A DNA stretch of 47,966 bases from Candidatus Sumerlaeia bacterium (GTDB lineage: Bacteria; Sumerlaeota; Sumerlaeia; SLMS01; JAHLLQ01): NCBI GenBank assembly GCA_028284075.1, contig JANQSL010000097.1, forward strand, positions 1 to 47,966. The letters run 5' to 3'. The notes below the pieces were generated by a model, which did no database searches, was not told the DNA's origin, and saw only the letters and a list, made by a program, of their open reading frames with translations. The translations under genes were made by a program, and so were the position numbers. The first letter of the stretch is position 1. Every line of letters begins with the position of its first letter. This document shows positions 26,551-36,145 of the stretch, piece after piece.

Positions 26551-29500
26551 ATGAAGAAATCCGTATGCCTCGCTGTTGCCTTTGCGGCCGCAACGACATC
26601 GTTTGTCCAGGCTGCAGACCCTCCGGAGTTCCGCGGGGTTTATGTGCCGGTTTTCGACAACAACACGCAAAGCAAAGCCGATGCAATCATCTCGGACATC
26701 CTCGCATCGAACATCAATCAGGTCTTCGTCCAGGTCCGTGGCCGTGCAGACGCCTATTACTATCCCAACCGCGACGACTCCACGTATCCGAACCCGGAGC
26801 CCCGAGGCCAGTTGTATACCATCAGCCCTTCGGATCTCGACACCCTGCAATACTACATTGACGCTTTCCATCACGCAACTCCGCCACGGGAGGTTCACGC
26901 ATGGATGACAACCTTCAACTCGTGGAACCGGGTGGCGGATCCCGTCAGCAGCTCTCATGTCCTCAATGCTCATCCTGACTGGATTACCGAAAACGAAGCG
27001 GGCGTAACCTATACCTACACCAACGACGCACCTCTGGATCCTGGCATTCCAGCCGTCCAGGATTATCTCTACAATGTCTTTATGGATGTTGTTCGCAACT
27101 ACGATGTCGATGGCGTGCAATTCGACTATATCCGGCTGTTGAATTCGGATTCGGGCTATGACCCCGTTGCAAAAGCGGAGTTTCTTGCCGAAACGGGCTG
27201 GGACTACGACACAGACAATGGCTCCGGCCAGCTCGATGAAGTCTTCGAGGCCTGGCGCCGCGACCAGATTTCGCAACTGGTGCAGCGGGTTCATGAACGC
27301 ACGATGCTTGAGAAGCCGTGGGTCGAGGTTTCCGCTTTCCTGGTCAATTTCAGCGACTCTGTCGAAGTTCTCGGTCAGGGATACAACTACTGGGTCGCCA
27401 ACGACTTTATTGATGTTCTGCATCCTGGATGCTACTCCAGCACCGTTACGGGCACAGTGAACGACTGGGATTTCTATGTCGGGAAACTCGCTCAAAACGG
27501 TGACGAAAACAAACGTCCGCTGATTGCCGCCATTGGCTCTTATCTGTTCACGGACGGAGGAAATCCGGGATTCAATGAAACGGCGGTCACAACGTTGCGC
27601 GGAAACACGCGAGCCACTGACGGTTTCAACTTTTTCCAGAAGCGGCAGATCTTCAACGATCCAGTCTATGGATCGCAGCTTGCCGATGATCTGTTCAACG
27701 TTCCCGGACCGATGGACGATGTCGCGCCCATTCCCGCGATAGCTCACAAAGCCGCTCTCGGTGAGGAAACGACGCCACCAAACGCCCCGGCATCGGCGTC
27801 CGTGGTTCTGGTGGGCAATAATCCGGAAATCAGCTTCTCACGGCCCGCCGCAGCGGCTGACGGTGACCTGCCGGTGCACTACCGTCTCTACAGAGACAGC
27901 GATGCGTCGGTCGATCTCGACTACAGTAATATGGTGATGGAATGGTGGGACCTGGATTCAGGCCGAACCTCTTTCTCCTGGAGCGACACCCTCGCGGACG
28001 GCAATGTCTGGTACAGCATCGTCGCCTACGACAACTGGAACAATTCCGCAGCCACAACCGTGGGACCGGTGACGGCCTCCTCGGGAGCAGAGATCATTAT
28101 CGAAAGCCGGGACAGTGCGGGAGTCACCACGACTCCCGCCAATGGCTATACCCAAACCGGTTCCTGGTTTTCCGGAGGAAGTTCGGTCAAGAGCACGGCG
28201 TCAGGTCTTGTCGGAACCGGCACCGAGTTTTCAACCAACTCGTCTCTTAACGCTTCCTACACAATCACGCCCGACATTCAGGTGGCAGGGCTCTATGACA
28301 TCTACATTACAACTCCCTCCGCGGCATCCATCGATGCCGCCAATTCAACTTTCTCCATTACCCACGCGGGTGGCCCCACGAACGGCACCGTCGCACTGAC
28401 GGCAGCCAATACGGGCAACCAATGGACATTGCTTGCCTCCGGCATTCAGTTCGCCGTCGGCACGGGCGGTTCCGTCACTGTTTCTGAAGCTTCTCCCCAG
28501 GGAAACCGCTTCTACTCCGACGCGATGCGGTTCGTTCTCCCTGGGACCACACCGGTGGCGAAAGAACCCAAACCTCAGGTCACGGAGCCGGTTAACGCCG
28601 ATACAGAGGCTGTCGTCGACTCCTCTCCTCAGGCTCTCAACTACGACGACTTCGGCGGCTCCGGCGCATGGGCCACATCAACGGTCTCAGGATACTACAA
28701 CGGCAACGCTCGTTTTTACAGCTCTTCCAATGTGTTTCCGGTTACAGACTATGCTGTCTGGATTGTCGATCTCCCGCGAAGCGGGAACTGGGCGATCGAC
28801 GGCTGGGTTCATCACAATCTGACTTTTGCCCAACAGGCTCAGTACCGCTTTACCGACGGTAACGGTGTGGTCCGCAGCGTGCAGGCTTCACAGCGATCAA
28901 CCTTCGCTGACACGAATTCCGGCGACTGGCTGATCGATGTCGATGGTGTTTCAAACGCCAACGCCTACTTCTTCAACGAAGGCCGTGTTTACGTCACGCT
29001 TTATGGCAACGCCGCCGGTGCGGAGCCCGTCATCGCGGATGCACTCCGGTTCCGATACATCGACACTGAAGCTCCCGCCGCACCCACGGGCCTCGGAGCC
29101 GTGGCCGGTGACGGCTCCGTGTCTCTCGACTGGAACGATAACGGTGAAGCGGATCTGAACGGTTACAGCGTGTACCGGTCCACCACCAGCGGCAGCGGCT
29201 ATACGCTCATTGCCGGAATTCTGGCTTCGAGCAGCTACACCGACAACACGGCCGCCAACGGAGTGACCTACTATTACGTGATCACGGCCGAAGACAATTC
29301 AGGCAATGAATCCCTTAACAGCAGTGAGGCATCCGCAACACCGCAGGACACAACGGCACCCTCCTCCCCAACGGGACTTGGCGCCACAGCCGGCAGTGCA
29401 AGCGTGAGCCTTGACTGGAACAACAACGCGGAAGGTGATCTTGACGGTTACAATGTCTATCGGTCCACTATCAGTGGCAGTGGCTACACGAAGCTCAACG

Positions 29501-30498
29501 GATCACTCGTGGCAACGAGCGATTATACTGATAACACTGCGGTAAACGGTACAACGTATTACTACGTCGTGACAGCGGTGGACACCTCCGCCAATGAATC
29601 GTCCAACAGTATCGAGGTATCGGCAACGCCGTCTTCGGCTGTTCCCGCCAACGCCATTGACTTCGACAACTTCACCGTCAGCAGTTACGGAAGCCAGGAT
29701 GTCAATACGTCAAGCTGGGCGAAACACGATGGCGGAACCACACTGGAGCTCTCCGGCAACACGTGGAAGATGATCGCACTGAACTACAATGTGACGGCTT
29801 CGACGGTGATCGAGTTCGACTACCGATCGACGGCAAACGAGCCGGAAATCGGAGGAGTGTGTTTCGACAATGACACGGCTCTTTCCTCCAACCAGACCTG
29901 GAAGGTCTATGGAACGCAGGCATGGGGCATCGCGACATTCGATAATTATACCGGAACAACCTGGACGCACTACAGGATTCCCGTCGGTCAGACGCTCACC
30001 GCGGGGTCGTACACAAATCTCGTCTTCCTGAACGATCACGACGGCGGATCGGGTTCAAACTCATGGTTTCGGAATATTGTCGTCTATGAATCCGAGAAGG
30101 TTTACGACAATGACAACGGTGCGCCGGAATACACGGAAACCGGCTCGTGGAATCTCTCGGGATCGACGGGCTATAACGGCGGCACCTATCATTACGCGAC
30201 GGCGGGTGCATCTTCGACGGCCACCTGGGATCTCGACGTACCGATTTCCGGTTCGTGGAAAATCGATGTCATGTACCGTGCGAGCGGAAATCGGTCAACG
30301 GATGTGAACTACAACGTGAGCACCGCCGGCGGCACGCAAAACGTCGTTGTGGATCAGACGCAAAACAATTTGATCTGGGTGACGCTGGGCACGTGGAACT
30401 TCAATGCCAACAGCGGCAGCGTGACTCTCGATGCGGCGGCATCGACGACCAGTGGCGCCGTTATTTCCGATGCAGTCCGCGCCACGCATGTTCCTTGA
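26551..30498 (+). CDS. secreted GHL10-like glycosidase with golvesin-like and fibronectin III modules
   Basis: 1315 aa. Signal peptide at 1-21. Residues 25-400 form a TIM-barrel domain of the GHL10 type (FRGVYVPVFDNN at the N-end, INQVFVQVRGRADAYY, REVHAWMTTFNSW, DGVQFDYIRL), likely hydrolysing a glycan. Then come an Fn3-like domain at about 410-510, two golvesin-like beta-sandwiches (513-663 and 690-838, each ending in ADAMRF or ADALRFRY), two closely similar fibronectin III domains (840-935 and 936-1028), another beta-sandwich (1030-1180) and a third golvesin-like domain at the C-terminus ending in ISDAVRATHVP. GGAAGG sits just before the ATG. No other carbohydrate genes adjoin it. The substrate is unknown. 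Confidence 0.88.
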   Translation: MKKSVCLAVAFAAATTSFVQAADPPEFRGVYVPVFDNNTQSKADAIISDILASNINQVFVQVRGRADAYYYPNRDDSTYPNPEPRGQLYTISPSDLDTLQYYIDAFHHATPPREVHAWMTTFNSWNRVADPVSSSHVLNAHPDWITENEAGVTYTYTNDAPLDPGIPAVQDYLYNVFMDVVRNYDVDGVQFDYIRLLNSDSGYDPVAKAEFLAETGWDYDTDNGSGQLDEVFEAWRRDQISQLVQRVHERTMLEKPWVEVSAFLVNFSDSVEVLGQGYNYWVANDFIDVLHPGCYSSTVTGTVNDWDFYVGKLAQNGDENKRPLIAAIGSYLFTDGGNPGFNETAVTTLRGNTRATDGFNFFQKRQIFNDPVYGSQLADDLFNVPGPMDDVAPIPAIAHKAALGEETTPPNAPASASVVLVGNNPEISFSRPAAAADGDLPVHYRLYRDSDASVDLDYSNMVMEWWDLDSGRTSFSWSDTLADGNVWYSIVAYDNWNNSAATTVGPVTASSGAEIIIESRDSAGVTTTPANGYTQTGSWFSGGSSVKSTASGLVGTGTEFSTNSSLNASYTITPDIQVAGLYDIYITTPSAASIDAANSTFSITHAGGPTNGTVALTAANTGNQWTLLASGIQFAVGTGGSVTVSEASPQGNRFYSDAMRFVLPGTTPVAKEPKPQVTEPVNADTEAVVDSSPQALNYDDFGGSGAWATSTVSGYYNGNARFYSSSNVFPVTDYAVWIVDLPRSGNWAIDGWVHHNLTFAQQAQYRFTDGNGVVRSVQASQRSTFADTNSGDWLIDVDGVSNANAYFFNEGRVYVTLYGNAAGAEPVIADALRFRYIDTEAPAAPTGLGAVAGDGSVSLDWNDNGEADLNGYSVYRSTTSGSGYTLIAGILASSSYTDNTAANGVTYYYVITAEDNSGNESLNSSEASATPQDTTAPSSPTGLGATAGSASVSLDWNNNAEGDLDGYNVYRSTISGSGYTKLNGSLVATSDYTDNTAVNGTTYYYVVTAVDTSANESSNSIEVSATPSSAVPANAIDFDNFTVSSYGSQDVNTSSWAKHDGGTTLELSGNTWKMIALNYNVTASTVIEFDYRSTANEPEIGGVCFDNDTALSSNQTWKVYGTQAWGIATFDNYTGTTWTHYRIPVGQTLTAGSYTNLVFLNDHDGGSGSNSWFRNIVVYESEKVYDNDNGAPEYTETGSWNLSGSTGYNGGTYHYATAGASSTATWDLDVPISGSWKIDVMYRASGNRSTDVNYNVSTAGGTQNVVVDQTQNNLIWVTLGTWNFNANSGSVTLDAAASTTSGAVISDAVRATHVP

Positions 30499-30514
30499 CA
30501 ATTGACTGTGAAAA

Positions 30515-30540
30515 CCGGCGCTCCTTTCGAGGGGCGCCGG
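30515..30540. terminator. strong hairpin between convergent genes, probable bidirectional terminator
   Basis: 10-bp stem CCGGCGCTCC / GGGGCGCCGG (one G-U pair) with loop TTTCGA, 17 nt after the glycosidase stop. On the minus strand the hairpin is followed by TTTTC, so it fits best as the terminator of the leftward kinase operon and may also stop the rightward gene. Confidence 0.65.
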
Positions 30541-30792
30541 CACTTCAAGACCTTGTTCCACTTTTCAAGCTGAACGCTTTTCAGGTGAATCACTGCGGGA
30601 GAGGGTCCTGGAAGAAGGATTATTCCGATTCCATGCGCGGCCTGGAGATCGATCCTTCGTTTGCCCTGCTGATTTCCCCGGATGGGAACGCCGGATCAGG
30701 TGGTCAATCTCAACTGGGTGGAACTTGAGCGGATCAAAACAACTGACATGCAAGACACATGGATGCTTCAGTAGAAAACAGCTGATGCCTCC

Positions 30793-30987
30793 TTATTCGT
30801 TTTCCACATGGTACCGCTTGTCCTGCTCTTTATTGCTCTCAGTCGACTCAGATCCGATTTGATATGCCAGCATCACCATTACCATAATGATGAGCAATAT
30901 GGCCACTCCGAGGCCAGGGTGATTGCGGCAGTACCGGATGGAATGGGTCGGCAACAGGCCGGAAGCATTGAAAGAAAGCCAACTCAC
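30793..30987 (-). CDS. possible small membrane protein
   Basis: 64 aa from a GTG. One strong membrane segment (GVAILLIIMVMVMLAYQIG) followed by a charged, soluble tail (ESTESNKEQDKRYHVENE). It lies 27 nt after the kinase gene on the same strand. There is no clear ribosome-binding site and no recognisable family, so it may be spurious. Confidence 0.35.
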   Translation of the reverse strand: MSWLSFNASGLLPTHSIRYCRNHPGLGVAILLIIMVMVMLAYQIGSESTESNKEQDKRYHVENE

Positions 30988-31014
30988 AGAGACGGAAATC
31001 CGGGCGAAGGGATT

Positions 31015-32415
31015 CTAAAGAGAGTTCTGTACGGATACAAGAAGAGCCAGGCCTTCTGAACGAAGGGAGCGAATGTCTTCGCGAACTGAAGTATCGGTAA
31101 TGGCCCGGTCCACTCGACCGTTGTAGCGCCGAATGGCTGCATGAAGAGGTTTCGAGGATCCGGCCTTCTCCGAAAGACTTACAAGTGTTTGGGCCAGAGA
31201 CCGCAGCTCCTCACGTTCAATGTAAGTCAGAGCGTACTCGCCGAGTTCCACTGCACGCGCCTCGTTATTGCGATCGAGATATGTATCGAGCTCGTTTCTC
31301 CAGCCGACAAGGAGACCGTGTTGAGCGGGTGTCAGGTCAGGACGAGCAAGATGCCGGTCAATATCGTGAAGGAGTGTCTCCGCTCTTGTCATGGCGGGTG
31401 CCGCCCTGCTCCCGTCGCCGGTATGTCGTGGCATGTATACCAGGGCGGCAATGGCAGCCGCCGTGCAAAAGATCGCAGCCAGTGTGGGCTTCCACAGCGC
31501 ATGGGGTCGCACGGTGAGTGTTCTTGCGTAGCACGCTTCCAGAGCGCTCCGCAGTTCGAAAATTGAGCTGTAGCGTTGCTCGGGATTTGCCGCGAGTGCT
31601 CGGGTCATAATACCCAGAAGCGAGCGCGGAATGCCCTTCGAGGCAAGTTCTTCAAAGGTGCGAGGCTCAAAGGTGCCGTCGGTGTGGATGCTGGTCAGGG
31701 TTCGGTCAGGGCGGGGGGGCTTGCCGGTGAGGAAAAAATGGATGATTCCACCGACGGCGTAAATGTCGCAGCGATGGTCGACGGTTTCCGGTGAAAGGTA
31801 CTGCTCTGGTGCCATGTAAGCGAGTGTTCCCGCACACCCTGCCACGGCGGAGGAAGGTTCGTTAAGTATGGCGATGCCAAAGTCCATCAACCGCACCCGT
31901 CCCTCTCCGTCGATCTGGATGTTCGCCGGTTTGACATCGCGGTGAATCACACTTGCTGCATGAGCCGCTTCGAGTGCGTCGCACAGTTGAAAAAGAACGG
32001 GAAACGCAAAGGTGAGAAGCGATTGCATGCGCCGACGTGTGACGGTCCGAACACCCGCCAGCGTGTGGCTGACATGATTCTGGAGAGTTGTGCCTTCCAG
32101 CAGTTCCATGACCACAAACACGCTGTCATCTCGTGTGAGAGCGACCTGGTGAACAGGAACAATGTTGGGATGGCGGAGACGGGCGCAGAGACGGGCTTCA
32201 TTCAGGAGTGCCGCAGCCTCCTTACGGTTGCGGGAGAGCTGCCGAGGCAGAACCTTGATGGCAACGTCGCGATCAAGGCTCTTCTGGCGTGCGCGAAGAA
32301 CAACTCCCATGCCGCCCTGACCAATCGGACCCTTGATCTCGAACTCCGCGGGGAGTTGAGGAATAAAGGCGGAATGGGCGCCGCTTGCGACAGTGCGCAA
32401 AGTGTCCGTTTTCAT
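31015..32415 (-). CDS. Hanks-type Ser/Thr protein kinase with one TM segment
   Basis: 466 aa from the ATG at 32415, one base after the pilin stop; an in-frame ATG at 32442 would extend into the pilin gene. The kinase domain (about 20-290) is complete: GPIGQGGMGVVLRA (P-loop), VAIKVL (Lys), HRDVKPANI (catalytic loop), LMDFGIA (DFG) and APEQYL. A membrane segment follows at about 310-330 (LAAIFCTAAAIAALVYM), with about 130 residues of helical sequence beyond it. It should phosphorylate proteins on the cytoplasmic side and sense something outside. It overlaps or abuts a pseudopilin gene, and no phosphatase is present nearby. Confidence 0.93.
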   Translation of the reverse strand: MKTDTLRTVASGAHSAFIPQLPAEFEIKGPIGQGGMGVVLRARQKSLDRDVAIKVLPRQLSRNRKEAAALLNEARLCARLRHPNIVPVHQVALTRDDSVFVVMELLEGTTLQNHVSHTLAGVRTVTRRRMQSLLTFAFPVLFQLCDALEAAHAASVIHRDVKPANIQIDGEGRVRLMDFGIAILNEPSSAVAGCAGTLAYMAPEQYLSPETVDHRCDIYAVGGIIHFFLTGKPPRPDRTLTSIHTDGTFEPRTFEELASKGIPRSLLGIMTRALAANPEQRYSSIFELRSALEACYARTLTVRPHALWKPTLAAIFCTAAAIAALVYMPRHTGDGSRAAPAMTRAETLLHDIDRHLARPDLTPAQHGLLVGWRNELDTYLDRNNEARAVELGEYALTYIEREELRSLAQTLVSLSEKAGSSKPLHAAIRRYNGRVDRAITDTSVREDIRSLRSEGLALLVSVQNSL

Positions 32416-32416
32416 C

Positions 32417-33022
32417 TCAATCGTCGTCGTCATCGCCATCATCGCTGTCCGTGTTTTGCAGCAGGTGCCCGCCTGTCATTCCCTGAAAGCTGAGGAAAAG
32501 GTCGCCCGGGGAAACGGTTCCATTGCTTGGATCGAAGATCGTTGCATCCGCAAGATACTCGCTATCGATGATGTTGTTGGCTTCGAAGTAGGCATTGGGA
32601 GCGCGGCTGACGATGAAGTACCGTTCCTCCCAGACCTCGTCCCGATCAACGAGCCCGAGATCCGCCATCTGCACCATATCCATGTAGCCGTAGGTCGAAA
32701 GCTCGGGATCGTTCGTGTCCCGGTGCTCGGGAATCCAGAAGACGTCGATGGGGATAACGGTCAGATAGGCAATGGGAGTCGTAAGGCGGAGGAAAGGTTC
32801 CTGGCCCAGAACGGGTGCCGATGCATTATTGGAGGGAAGGCCGTTGTTGTCAGACGAGTAGGATGCCAGGCCCACCAGAAGAGTTCGCATGTCCGCCTGG
32901 GCGCGGGTAAGTTTGGAGCGCGTCTGAGCCTCAAGGAAATTGACAACCGCGACGGCCGCCAGAATCGCAATGATTGCAAGGACGATGAGAAGCTCTATGA
33001 GAGTGAAAGCGCTCTGCTTCAT
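32417..33022 (-). CDS. type IV pilin-like (pseudopilin) protein with poly-Asp C-terminus
   Basis: 201 aa from the ATG at 33022, which has AGGGAG eight bases upstream. The class III prepilin leader MKQSAFTLIELLIVLAIIAI contains the Phe/Glu5 processing site. NFLEAQTRSKLTRAQADMR and the PVC-type head domain follow, with SNGTVSPGDLFL near the end. The C-terminus is a run of Asp (DSDDGDDDDD) encoded by GAT/GAC repeats just before the kinase start. It is probably exported through a type II/IV-pilus-like system. It pairs with the pilin gene at 36340-36933. Confidence 0.88.
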   Translation of the reverse strand: MKQSAFTLIELLIVLAIIAILAAVAVVNFLEAQTRSKLTRAQADMRTLLVGLASYSSDNNGLPSNNASAPVLGQEPFLRLTTPIAYLTVIPIDVFWIPEHRDTNDPELSTYGYMDMVQMADLGLVDRDEVWEERYFIVSRAPNAYFEANNIIDSEYLADATIFDPSNGTVSPGDLFLSFQGMTGGHLLQNTDSDDGDDDDD

Positions 33023-33085
33023 GATACTGCTCCCTGGCCGTGCAGTTCTGCTGTGAAGCCGAACCACATTGCATCATGGGTCACC

Positions 33086-34618
33086 TTAAGGCATGCTTAA
33101 CTTCAACTGTTCTTGTGAGTGAGGAACGGCTTTCACGGCAGCGTGCTGCTCCTCCGGCGTACCGCCTTGAACAAAGCTCGCAAGCCAGATGAAACGGCTT
33201 CCGCGCGGAGAGTTTGGTTCATGGCGAACGTTCCCGCCGAACTTCCGGGCGAGAGTAAGACAGATCGAAAGGCCCAGTCCGTAGCCACCTTCGGATCTTG
33301 AACGTGATTTGTCGACTCGGAAAAACCGCTTGAACAGACCTTTTGCCTGCTCTCCGGAAATTCCCGGACCGTCATCCTCCACGATGAAGCGCGCATGAAG
33401 CTCGTCGAAAACAACGAAAATGCGTATGGCAACACCCCGGCCTCCATGCTGTACGGCGTTGCCCAGGAGATTGGCGGCAATTCGATATGAGGTCTGCTGA
33501 TTGCAGGCGATCGACTTGTTCGGCACTTGCTGATCGAGGTCGAATTCGAAGGTCGCCGATTCCGCCTCCGAACCGGTTTTTACCGCGGCAAGTGCGGCTT
33601 CGATCTCACCGATCCATTCCTCGACCGTCAGCGTTGAAGCACTTTCTCTGCCGTTACCCGTCAGCAGCAGCAGAGAGTCGCAAAGTCCCTCCAGCCGCTC
33701 AACATCCACCAGGAGAGCCTCGTATACGCTCCTTGCCTCATTTGACGGCGTTGTTCGCAACAGCGCCGCCTGAAGGCCTGACTTCAATGTGGCAACGGGG
33801 GTTCGTAACTCATGGGCGGCGTCAGCACTGAAACGGCGCTCGGTTTCCAGAGCGTTTTCAATTCGCTCGAGAAGCATGTTGAGAGAGCTGGCAATGGGGA
33901 GCAGCTCCGGCTGGAGACCGCTGGTCTTGATGCGATGCTCAAGCCGGTCCTGCCGGATAAGAGCAATGTCGCCCGCCAGGCGCCGGAGAGGGCCAAGCCC
34001 GAGAAATGACACAAGCTTTGCCAGAAATCCCGACAACACGACGCACAGCAGACAGAGAGCGGCCGTGGACAGACCCAGAACGCTCAACTGATTCCTCAGG
34101 TTGGTTGTGGAAGACGCATAGTACACCATGACGGCACGTGGATGTAACGAGGCGTTTTGATGTGACGAGTCCTCATCAGGAATACGAAACGTTGAAAAAA
34201 CGACGAAACGATAGGGGTGCCCTTCATATTCCTGATCGGCAAAGTGTGTTTTGCCTCTGTGCTCAAGAACCTGTGGTGGAGGTTGCCTGATTCCTTCCGA
34301 TTTCTCCAGCAGCGTGTCGTGATCGATGTAGACGGCAAACAGGTCCGGTTCGCTTCGGCGGGAGAAACGCGGCCCCATGATCTCCTCCACCAGCTCAAGT
34401 TCGGTCCCTTCATCATCTTCATCGTCCTCGAAATCCACAAGCGATGCGATGGATTCCGCATTTGATTGAAGAACCTGGTCAAAAGAGTCGTACAAGGCGC
34501 GCCGGGTCACTGAATGGATAACAATGGCGAGTCCGGCCAACAGAACCGCCTGAACTGCAAAAACGATAAGAGCAAGTCGCGCACTCAGCCCCGGACGAAA
34601 AAAAGGAATCAGCTTCAT
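33086..34618 (-). CDS. sensor histidine kinase (HAMP, HisKA, HATPase)
   Basis: 510 aa from the ATG at 34618, whose ATGA overlaps the response-regulator stop; an in-frame ATG at 34630 is an alternative. Two membrane segments (about 11-36 and 178-205) enclose a periplasmic domain that has an acidic stretch (FEDDEDDEGTELELVEE). A HAMP region follows, then H269 in the H-box FSADAAHELRTPVATL, the N-box NLLGNAVQHGG, and the DDGPGIS and GGYGLGLS ATP-lid motifs. It is the sensor of a two-component system with the adjacent regulator. The acidic periplasmic patch could bind a divalent cation or cationic ligand, which is inference. Confidence 0.94.
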   Translation of the reverse strand: MKLIPFFRPGLSARLALIVFAVQAVLLAGLAIVIHSVTRRALYDSFDQVLQSNAESIASLVDFEDDEDDEGTELELVEEIMGPRFSRRSEPDLFAVYIDHDTLLEKSEGIRQPPPQVLEHRGKTHFADQEYEGHPYRFVVFSTFRIPDEDSSHQNASLHPRAVMVYYASSTTNLRNQLSVLGLSTAALCLLCVVLSGFLAKLVSFLGLGPLRRLAGDIALIRQDRLEHRIKTSGLQPELLPIASSLNMLLERIENALETERRFSADAAHELRTPVATLKSGLQAALLRTTPSNEARSVYEALLVDVERLEGLCDSLLLLTGNGRESASTLTVEEWIGEIEAALAAVKTGSEAESATFEFDLDQQVPNKSIACNQQTSYRIAANLLGNAVQHGGRGVAIRIFVVFDELHARFIVEDDGPGISGEQAKGLFKRFFRVDKSRSRSEGGYGLGLSICLTLARKFGGNVRHEPNSPRGSRFIWLASFVQGGTPEEQHAAVKAVPHSQEQLKLSMP

Positions 34619-35301
34619 TTGCCGCCCCATGAGTCTGAAAGGACATAGCCCTGTCCGCGCACAGTATGGATCAATTGCACGGGTTGTCCGCGGTCAATAC
34701 GAGCACGCAGTTTCGACACATAGACCTCGATCACATTGGAAAACTTTTCCCAGTTGTAGTCGTAAAGATGCTCGAGCAGTTCTTCTTTCGAAACAATGTG
34801 TCCCGCCCGCATGCCCAGGTACTCAAGAAGCCTGTATTCCAGGGCTGGAAGCGAGAAAGACTTCTCGGCGCGAGAGACCAGGTGCGAGCGCGTATCGATG
34901 GTGAGATCCGCAACGCGCACAAGAGGGTCCGGGCTCTGAAAGCTGCGACGCACAAGGGCCTTGATGCGGGCAAGGAGCTCTCCCATTTCGAAGGGCTTGC
35001 CCAGATAGTCGTCGGACCCGAAATCGAGGCCGCGAATAACGTCCTCCGTGGTGTTCTTTGCCGTCAAAATCAAAATCGGTGTGGTTTTGCCGGCGGATCG
35101 AACAGCCCTTAGAATTGAAAGACCGTCCACCTTCGGCAACATCAAATCGAGTACAACCGCATCGTACTTTTCCGTGAGAGCCAGGTGCTGGCCGTCTTCA
35201 CCGTCGTGGCACACATCCACGACAAAGGAGGGCAGTGATTCGATTCCCGCCTTCAGGTTTTCAGCAAGCCGAACTTCGTCTTCCACCACCAGAATGCGCA
35301 T
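34615..35301 (-). CDS. OmpR/PhoB family response regulator
   Basis: 228 aa. The receiver domain (1-115) has the acidic pocket EDE at 7-9, phospho-acceptor Asp at 52 (VVLDLMLPKVDG) and the Lys in LGKPFE. The C-terminal winged helix (130-225) ends in VSKLRARIDRGQPVQLIHTVRGQGYVL, typical of the OmpR/PhoB family. It is 24 nt after the PepSY-like gene and overlaps the histidine kinase gene by 4 nt, forming an operon. It probably regulates the upstream PepSY-like gene and itself. Confidence 0.95.
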   Translation of the reverse strand: MRILVVEDEVRLAENLKAGIESLPSFVVDVCHDGEDGQHLALTEKYDAVVLDLMLPKVDGLSILRAVRSAGKTTPILILTAKNTTEDVIRGLDFGSDDYLGKPFEMGELLARIKALVRRSFQSPDPLVRVADLTIDTRSHLVSRAEKSFSLPALEYRLLEYLGMRAGHIVSKEELLEHLYDYNWEKFSNVIEVYVSKLRARIDRGQPVQLIHTVRGQGYVLSDSWGGK

Positions 35302-35325
35302 CTTGAATTCCCGGCGAGGTTTGCA

Positions 35326-36036
35326 TCAATCCTCGTCGAACTCCTCTCCCGTTGCAAGGAGCTTCACCTCGCGCCTTTTCCCGTTTCCGCCAATAACTTC
35401 GATTTCATAAAGATAAATCCGAGTGGCGCAAATCTCACCCAACGACGCGGCTGGAAATTCCTCATCCAGTTCCTTCCGCACGGCATGGGGCAGTTCCTCA
35501 GGCCGAATGACGCGTTCCGTTTCAAGAAGGTCGCCGGATTCGGAGAGCTCGATCGAGTGCTGTTCACCGTCCATAAGATACTCGACTTCAAAGAGGATCA
35601 CATTGTCCTCGTGCTCACGAGTGACACGGGTGACAGCGTTCCCTGATACAATGGTGGCAGCAACCTCACGAGCCGCTGCGGGAAGTTGATCAAGGGAAGT
35701 CTCCTCTTCCTTCCCGTCAAGGTCATCGACATGCTCGGGCTCTTCGTCATCGTCTTCGTAGCCAAGAAATTCACCCCTGACTGAAACCATAAATTCCGTC
35801 TCACGGTCTTCCTGATGCAATTCCACGTTATAAACGAGCCTGCCGTCTTCTTCCTCAAGCTCCACCTCCTCAATGGAGTCACCTTTTGCATGTTCTTCGA
35901 TGGTCGCACGAACTGCGGGAGGAAGCTCATCCACCGGAATCTCCTTTGCCAAGGCATCGTCGACAACTGCCGCCACGAGCACCACTGCACCAAACAATAT
36001 CACGAAAGCCGGAACTGACAACAAATCGTTTTTCAT
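35326..36036 (-). CDS. periplasmic PepSY-like domain protein
   Basis: 236 aa from the ATG at 36036; a longer frame upstream is non-coding in character. Signal peptide (MKNDLLSVPAFVILFGAVVLVAAV) followed by two or three PepSY-like units: PVDELPPAVRATIEEHA..EEVELEEEDGRLVYNVEL, LDQLPAAAREVAATIV and RPEELPHAVRKELDEEF. The protein is strongly acidic. PepSY-like proteins in the same operon as an OmpR regulator and histidine kinase are common in PVC-type bacteria and may modulate the sensor domain or bind cations. It is the first gene of this operon. Confidence 0.82.
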   Translation of the reverse strand: MKNDLLSVPAFVILFGAVVLVAAVVDDALAKEIPVDELPPAVRATIEEHAKGDSIEEVELEEEDGRLVYNVELHQEDRETEFMVSVRGEFLGYEDDDEEPEHVDDLDGKEEETSLDQLPAAAREVAATIVSGNAVTRVTREHEDNVILFEVEYLMDGEQHSIELSESGDLLETERVIRPEELPHAVRKELDEEFPAASLGEICATRIYLYEIEVIGGNGKRREVKLLATGEEFDED

Positions 36037-36145
36037 GGAAAGCCCCCATGTGAAGATGCGCCGAAAGCGCAATATGGAGCGCAGACTGCACACGGAGGCT
36101 GAAGCGAACCTTAACTCTCCGGTCCTCTGTGAGTGCTTCCGATAT

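Noticed and set aside
26485..27747. 420-codon minus-strand frame
   Set aside because: Antisense to the GHL10 domain, which has clear family motifs and a good ribosome-binding site on the plus strand.
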